Shown in pieces: positions 6,848 through 11,098 of a stretch of 11,098 nucleotides of DNA; positions within the stretch are counted from its first letter, which is position 1; each line of letters begins with the position of its first letter. The position numbers were made by a program, and so were the translations under genes. The stretch is from Calditrichota bacterium. GTDB lineage: Bacteria > CLD3. The stretch lies in assembly GCA_008501735.1 (NCBI GenBank), contig QQUF01000027.1, forward strand, positions 1-11,098. The letters run 5' to 3'. The notes under the pieces were generated by a model. That model ran no database searches, was not told where the DNA came from, and saw only the letters and a program-made list of their open reading frames with translations.

Positions 6848-8998
6848 TTAAAAACTTAAACTAAAGCCAAAATAGGCAGACTGCAAAAATGAGCTTTTAA
6901 CTTCTTCGTAGGTCGAAAAATCTTCTGAATACCTTCTATCCAAAATATTTTCTCTTCCCAAAAGATTACTAAACGACAAGTAAAAGACTGTCAAATTTCC
7001 TTGCCAAAAACTGTACAAGTAAGAAAAATTCGTGTCTACTTTCAGATAAAAAGGAAGCCGTTTGTCATTCCAAGTTCCTTCTTGGAAAGTGTAAGGTTTT
7101 CCTGTTGAATAATTTATTGAAATTCCTGTTTGAATTTTGTCCAAGAAAGTCCTTTTTAAAACGGCACTAAAAGTATGAGGAATCGCAAATTCAGGATTCG
7201 ACTTTACTAAGACATCTTCTTGTTTTCTCTTAGCTTGTAAAAAACTGTAAGAAATCCAACCGTCCCAATTTTTCAATTTTCTTTTCAAAAAAATATCCAA
7301 ACCACGAGCAAAACCATTGCCTTCATTTGTGAAATTTAATTCATCATTTTCAAGGATTAAGTTTGAATAAATTTTGTAGTAAGTCTCAGCTCTAAACTGA
7401 AAATTACTTTCAGTTTTGTACTCGTAACCAAAAATGAAATGCTTCGACTTTTGTGGTTTAAGATTTGGATTTCCTTCTTTTTCGTCAAAATATTTTGGCT
7501 CAACAAATTGGTTGTAAACTCCAAAAGCAGAGTTTAGAAATGATTTTTCACTAATTTTATAAGTAGCTGAAATTCTTGGATTAAAAACAACTTTTTCAGA
7601 AATTGATTCTCGCTCTACTCTCACTCCAGTTTTAAAAATTATCTTTCTAAACTTCATTTTTACTTGCGAATAAAAGGCAGTGAGTAAAGAGTTGTAATCA
7701 ATGTTCAAAGTGTCTCTTTCAGCCAAATTCCCCAAATCATTTTGGTCAACAGGAACTGTTCCGTCAATTTCTGTTTTATTTTTAAAAACTTGGATTCCAG
7801 ACTCCAAATCAATTTTTCGATTTACTTTAAATTCCGAGTCAATTCTGAGTTGGTGAACTTTGTCTTCTGTGTCCAAATTCAATGCTCCCTGAGTAGTAAC
7901 TTCGGTTTTGTAATTTGTGAAAGCAACGTTTGAAGTCAAAAGTAATTTTGAGTTTAGAGCTGATGAAAGTTTCAAATTGTAAAGGCTGTTAGCGGATTTG
8001 CTACCAAAATTTGTCGTGTCAGCTTTGTTTGTAAAAGAAAGCCCGACTTCATCTTCTGAATGAAAAACAAAAGTTTTAAGTGTAGTTTTTGGATTAATTT
8101 TGCAAAAGAAATTCGCATTCAAGTCATAACTTTTGGGGTAATTTTGCCAATCTGTGTTACCTGAACTAATTAATTCATTAAACTTGAAAAGTGGTTTTGT
8201 ATTCACCAAGTTCCCTGAAAACGAAACTCCGATTTTATCATTTTTTAGTGGCAAGTTCACTTTTGAACTAATCGCCGCAAGTCCAATACCAAAATTAAAT
8301 TCTGTTTTCGGCGGTACGTCCAAACTTTCCATTTCTAAAACTCCAGAAAGGGCATTGCCAAATTCAGAAGAAAATCCACCTGTTGAAAAGTAAGTTCCTT
8401 TCAAAAGAAACGGACTAAAAGTGCCAAAGAAACCTCCTTGAGGCGATTCGTATTTGTAAGGGTGAAGAATTAAAGCTCCGTCAAGATAAACAGCAGTTTC
8501 TGAGACATCGCCTCCGCGAACAAAAAGTCCAGCAGTTTCACCAATTTTTTGTAAACCAGGGAAAGTCTGAATTGCACGAAAAACATCAGCTGCTGCTCCA
8601 GGAGTTGTTACAACTTCCAAAGTCGTTAAAGCAACTCCCTTTTTGTCAGAAGTCGTGTAAGAACTTGCAGAAATCTCAACTTCATCTACAGTTGTTTCAT
8701 CTTTGTAAAGTGTGAGTTTTATGGGTTTAGTGAAATCAGAAAACTCTTTTTCAAAATTTTCAAATCCGATTAAAGTTGCACAAATTATGATTTTGTTCTG
8801 AGGTTTTGTTTTGAAAGAAAATTGCCCTAAAGAATCCGAAATCGTTCCGTCTAAAGTGCCTTTTACAAAAACATTTGCGAAGGAGATTGGCTTTGAATCT
8901 TCATCAAATATTTCACCAAAAATTCTAATTTTCGCATTTTGAGCAAAAGCATTTTGAAGGCAAAGTAGAGTTAAAAAAATTTGTAGAGTTTTCTTCAT
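6848..8998 (-). CDS. TonB-dependent outer-membrane receptor with carboxypeptidase-regulatory-like domain
   Basis: A 716-residue outer-membrane active transporter, on the short side for Bacteroidota TonB receptors. In order: signal peptide with predicted cleavage after AFA (residue 19); an N-terminal CarboxypepD_reg-like beta-sandwich at about 24-105 (GEIFDEDSKPISFANVFVKG, then GTISDSLGQFSF); a TonB-box-like stretch TTVDEVEISA; a plug domain at about 110-225 (PGAAADVFRAIQTFPGLQ, LFVRGGDVSETAVYLDGA, GGFSSEFGNALSGVLEM); then a beta-barrel ending in the aromatic strand SAYFGFSLSF. No SusD-like partner is adjacent, so a glycan utilisation locus is unlikely. The ligand is unknown; iron complexes, vitamins or peptides are all possible. 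The ATG at 8996-8998 has no Shine-Dalgarno site, unlike the next two genes. It appears to lead the minus-strand operon ending with the kinase. The region 8999-9093 before it shows no convincing promoter motif. Confidence 0.93.
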   Translation of the reverse strand: MKKTLQIFLTLLCLQNAFAQNAKIRIFGEIFDEDSKPISFANVFVKGTLDGTISDSLGQFSFKTKPQNKIIICATLIGFENFEKEFSDFTKPIKLTLYKDETTVDEVEISASSYTTSDKKGVALTTLEVVTTPGAAADVFRAIQTFPGLQKIGETAGLFVRGGDVSETAVYLDGALILHPYKYESPQGGFFGTFSPFLLKGTYFSTGGFSSEFGNALSGVLEMESLDVPPKTEFNFGIGLAAISSKVNLPLKNDKIGVSFSGNLVNTKPLFKFNELISSGNTDWQNYPKSYDLNANFFCKINPKTTLKTFVFHSEDEVGLSFTNKADTTNFGSKSANSLYNLKLSSALNSKLLLTSNVAFTNYKTEVTTQGALNLDTEDKVHQLRIDSEFKVNRKIDLESGIQVFKNKTEIDGTVPVDQNDLGNLAERDTLNIDYNSLLTAFYSQVKMKFRKIIFKTGVRVERESISEKVVFNPRISATYKISEKSFLNSAFGVYNQFVEPKYFDEKEGNPNLKPQKSKHFIFGYEYKTESNFQFRAETYYKIYSNLILENDELNFTNEGNGFARGLDIFLKRKLKNWDGWISYSFLQAKRKQEDVLVKSNPEFAIPHTFSAVLKRTFLDKIQTGISINYSTGKPYTFQEGTWNDKRLPFYLKVDTNFSYLYSFWQGNLTVFYLSFSNLLGRENILDRRYSEDFSTYEEVKSSFLQSAYFGFSLSF

Positions 8999-9093
8999 TT
9001 TCTATTCAATTTAAATTTTGGCAAAACTTAAAGACAAAAATCAAATTTGAAAAACTCATTTCTGTGAAGCGACATTTTTTCCTGTAAACGAAC

Positions 9094-9128
9094 AAAAAAA
9101 GGCAGTAAAGTTAAACTCTACTGCCTTT
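9094..9128 (-). terminator. Rho-independent terminator of the BI-1-family gene
   Basis: In minus-strand RNA a 10-bp stem (9119-9128 with 9098-9107) encloses an 11-base loop and is followed by seven U (9100 to 9094, the first three shared with the stem). It lies 32 bases past the gene stop and isolates this gene from the TonB operon downstream. Confidence 0.9.
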
Positions 9129-9160
9129 GAAAATTTCATTTTGAAACTTTGAGGTGAAAA

Positions 9161-9862
9161 TTAATCTTTATTTCCACCGAAAATTCTAAGAAGGAAAATG
9201 AAAAGATTAATGAAATCTAAGTAAAGTGTCAATGCTCCGATAATTGCAACATTGTGCCCTGCTGCCGTATTCACGTCAACTTCGTAGCTGATTTGTTTGA
9301 GTTTTTGTGTGTCCCAAGCTGTCAATGCCATAAAGATTAAAACTCCTGCGTAACTTGTAATCCAATAAATCATTGAATTTTGGAAAAACATATTTACAAC
9401 TGAAGCAATTATTAAACCGATTAAAGCGGCAAAAGCAATTTGTCCAAGAGAACTTAAATCTTTCTTAGTAGTCATTCCCCAAAGTGTCATAAATCCAAAA
9501 GTTCCACCCGTAATGAAAAAGACTTGTGCGATTGAAGACATTGTGTAAGCTAAGAAAATCACCGACAAAGTAAGACCGTTTAAAGCTGCGTAACCAAGAA
9601 AAGCTGCTGTTGCAACTTGCGGCGACATATTTTGCACTCTTGAGCTAAGCCAAAAAACTAATCCAAGTTGTCCAAGAAATAGAACCCAAAAAAGTGGAGT
9701 TCCAAAAATCATACTTACCAATGATTCAGAAGAAGCCACTGCCATAGAAATAATTCCGGTCAGAAAAAGACCAATTGACATCCAAGCGTAAACTCTTCTA
9801 AAAAATGCGGCGGTTTGTTCATTCGATTCAATTCTTGCGAATGATTGAGTTTGGTCAAACAT
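9161..9862 (-). CDS. Bax inhibitor-1 / YccA-family membrane protein
   Basis: A 233-residue, seven-helix inner-membrane protein of normal family length. A short soluble N-terminus with FFRRVYAWMSIGLFLTG leads into the helices; recognisable family blocks are FLGYAALNGLTLSVIFLAYT, FGFMTLWGMTTKKDLSSLG, MALTAWDTQKLKQI and the C-terminal ALTLYLDFINLFIFLLRIFG. The Asp residues in TAWDTQ and in LYLDFIN correspond to the conserved acidic pair of the family, which in structurally studied bacterial homologues governs a pH-sensitive calcium leak. Other bacterial members (YccA) affect FtsH proteolysis, so the cellular role here is not fixed. The ATG at 9860-9862 has AAAGGAT (9868-9874) upstream. It has its own candidate promoter and a strong terminator, so it is probably transcribed alone. 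Confidence 0.93.
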   Translation of the reverse strand: MFDQTQSFARIESNEQTAAFFRRVYAWMSIGLFLTGIISMAVASSESLVSMIFGTPLFWVLFLGQLGLVFWLSSRVQNMSPQVATAAFLGYAALNGLTLSVIFLAYTMSSIAQVFFITGGTFGFMTLWGMTTKKDLSSLGQIAFAALIGLIIASVVNMFFQNSMIYWITSYAGVLIFMALTAWDTQKLKQISYEVDVNTAAGHNVAIIGALTLYLDFINLFIFLLRIFGGNKD

Positions 9863-9892
9863 TTTATATCCTTTCAGATGTTAAATTCATTT

Positions 9893-9900
9893 CAAAAATA
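9893..9900 (-). promoter_or_regulatory. Candidate -7 box (TATTTTTG) of the BI-1-family gene
   Basis: On the minus strand TATTTTTG fits the Bacteroidota TAnnTTTG -7 consensus and lies 30 bases before the ATG. A TTG lies 12 bases upstream of it, closer than the usual -33 spacing, so the -33 element is doubtful. Confidence 0.4.
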
Positions 9901-9901
9901 A

Positions 9902-9915
9902 TTGTAATTTTACAA
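9902..9915. promoter_or_regulatory. Palindrome TTGTAA-TT-TTACAA, possible operator
   Basis: Six-base perfect arms about a 2-base centre lie directly upstream of the candidate -7 box of the BI-1-family gene, ending one base from the stop codon of the PolX-like gene. The position suits a regulator that blocks or assists RNA polymerase. No specific regulator can be named, and the AT-rich setting weakens it. Confidence 0.3.
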
Positions 9916-11098
9916 CTATTTTTCTAAAACTGTTTCAAAATTTTTTGTATTCAAAACGTTTTCTCTTTGTGCTCCACCTCTCCTTGCAACTTTTATTCCA
10001 TATTTCACATCTTGCAAACCTGTCAGACTATGAGCATCAGGATTAATGCTAATTTTTACGCCTTTTTCAAAAGCTGATTGCATCAATCGCCAATCCAAAT
10101 CTAATCTGTGTGGGCTTGCATTAAGTTCAATACAAACATCATTTTGTGAGCAAGCATCAATTATTTTTTGCATATTTAATTTGTATTCAGGACGAGCTAA
10201 AAGCAATCTTCCAGTCAAATGCCCAAGCATTGTTGTGTAAGGATTTTCAATTGCTTTAATGAGACGTTTTGTCATCTCTTCTTCTGACATTTTAAAATTA
10301 GAATGAACCGAAGCAATGACAAAATCAAAATTTTCTAAAATCGAATCGTCGTAATCCAAACTTCCGTCGTTCAAAATATCGGATTCAATTCCTTTAAAGA
10401 TTTTGAAATTTTCCATTTCCTCGTTCAATTTATCAATTTCAGCGTGTTGTTCAGCAATTCTTGATTCTGTCAAACCATTTGCATAAAAAGCTGTCTTTGA
10501 ATGGTCAGAAATTCCGATGTAAGAATAACCCAAGTTTTGAGCTTCTTTTGCCATTTCTTCCAAACTTGCACTTCCGTCGCTCCAAGTCGTGTGATTGTGG
10601 AAAACTCCAAGTATTTCCTTTTCCTGCACCAAGTTTTCTGAAACTTTAGAACCTTTTTCAACTCCAAAATGTCGAACTTCTGGAAAAATATATTTTATTT
10701 TTTTTACTTGAAAAACCTCTTCTTCTGTTCTAAAACTTTCTTCTTGTGAAAAATGAAGCTCTTTCAGAAAATCCTCAGTTGAATTTTTCTCTAAGATTTT
10801 ACTTCCCAAATTTTCTTCTGAAACTGCTTCAATAACAAAATTTAATCCTGACAAAAGTGTACCAATGATTTTATTTTCTTCAAGGTTTAATTGACTAAAG
10901 TTTTCATTTCCACCAAATTCTAAAACAAATTCTTGTAATTCTTTTTCATTAATAATGGCTAAAAAATAAATTTCATCAACAACTTCAAGCCCCGTAATTA
11001 GTTGTCCGCAAAGAGTTAATTCCTGAGGCTTTAAGCTCTCAATCAAAAATTCTTTCAATTTCTCAGATTCCTCAAAAGCGACGTTGAGCAATTTGTAA
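9916..11098 (-). CDS. polX: PolX-family protein: degenerate polymerase palm plus intact PHP phosphoesterase domain, N-terminus outside window
   Basis: About 393 C-terminal residues of a PolX-type protein; the frame is open to the right edge, so the TTG at 11089-11091 (residue 1 below) is probably internal. Bacterial PolX joins a pol-beta-like gap-filling polymerase to a C-terminal PHP 3'-5' exonuclease and acts in DNA repair. The PHP part looks complete: HNHTTWSDG (165-173), ISDHSK (194-199), KGIESDI, ASVHSN, MLGHLTGR, ELNASPHR and INPDAH supply the metal ligands. Before it, IFPEVR matches the PolX linker. The polymerase part is unlike active PolX: the usual GS-RR-GDxD segment reads CGQLITGLEVVDEIYFLA (28-45), and the later VDLRVV segment reads FVIEAV (85-90), so all three catalytic aspartates seem missing. 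Nuclease activity without DNA synthesis is inferred. It lies 53 bases upstream of the BI-1-family gene, with no terminator seen between. Confidence 0.87.
   Translation of the reverse strand, partial: YKLLNVAFEESEKLKEFLIESLKPQELTLCGQLITGLEVVDEIYFLAIINEKELQEFVLEFGGNENFSQLNLEENKIIGTLLSGLNFVIEAVSEENLGSKILEKNSTEDFLKELHFSQEESFRTEEEVFQVKKIKYIFPEVRHFGVEKGSKVSENLVQEKEILGVFHNHTTWSDGSASLEEMAKEAQNLGYSYIGISDHSKTAFYANGLTESRIAEQHAEIDKLNEEMENFKIFKGIESDILNDGSLDYDDSILENFDFVIASVHSNFKMSEEEMTKRLIKAIENPYTTMLGHLTGRLLLARPEYKLNMQKIIDACSQNDVCIELNASPHRLDLDWRLMQSAFEKGVKISINPDAHSLTGLQDVKYGIKVARRGGAQRENVLNTKNFETVLEK

Noticed and set aside
7742-8393. Plus-strand open frames inside the TonB receptor gene (7742-7933 and 8154-8393)
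   Set aside because: Antisense to a continuous receptor coding sequence with intact domains; no start signals or family features.
10046-10667. Open frames on both strands within the PHP domain region
   Set aside because: They overlap the intact, motif-rich PHP coding frame and give no recognisable products.
1-11098. CRISPR array, tRNA, rRNA, insertion sequence, toxin-antitoxin or phage defence module
   Set aside because: No regularly spaced repeats, cloverleaf sequence, transposase or integrase motifs, or known defence-gene domains were seen; coding density is high with no gap above 300 bases.

Overview
The window looks like chromosomal DNA from an AT-rich Gram-negative bacterium of the Bacteroidota or a close relative in the FCB group. 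Four things point that way: a TonB-dependent receptor with an N-terminal carboxypeptidase-regulatory-like domain, a lipoprotein with an acidic Ser-Asp-Asp-Asp run just after the lipobox cysteine (a Bacteroidota surface-export signal), a LytS/YehU-type histidine kinase, and an IcmF-type fused acyl-CoA mutase. TAnnTTTG promoter -7 boxes are plausible before two genes. TTG and GTG starts are common, and clear AGGAG Shine-Dalgarno sites appear inside one operon, which is less typical of Bacteroidia. The species cannot be named from this sequence.

Layout. Plus strand 1-1289: the 3' part of icmF (mutase domain of isobutyryl-CoA mutase fused), ending in a terminator. Minus strand 1323-1988: a CxxCxxCC (YkgJ-family) metal-binding protein, convergent with icmF; its last codons lie inside that terminator. 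Plus strand 2221-3747: a predicted surface lipoprotein with an FN3-like domain and a WD40-like beta-propeller, closed by a perfect 21-bp inverted repeat. Plus strand 3939-4706: an FecE/BtuD-like ABC transporter ATPase with no permease or binding protein beside it. Its stop codon overlaps the stop of the convergent kinase gene.

Minus strand 8998-4703 is a four-gene run: TonB-dependent receptor, a 71-aa two-helix membrane protein, a secreted TPR protein and a LytS-type histidine kinase. The last two junctions are tightly coupled (a Shine-Dalgarno overlapping a stop codon, then a 4-bp GTGA overlap). The gene products span outer membrane, periplasm and inner membrane, so a shared uptake or sensing task is plausible but unproven. 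No LytTR response regulator lies in the window.

Minus strand 9862-9161: a BI-1/YccA-family seven-helix membrane protein with a strong terminator. Minus strand 11098-9916: a PolX-family protein cut by the right edge. Its PHP nuclease domain is intact, but its visible polymerase palm appears to have lost the catalytic carboxylates.

Most of the window is ordinary housekeeping and envelope sequence. The best candidates for a second look are the degenerate PolX polymerase domain and the receptor-TPR-kinase operon. I found no CRISPR array, tRNA, rRNA, insertion sequence or phage gene.
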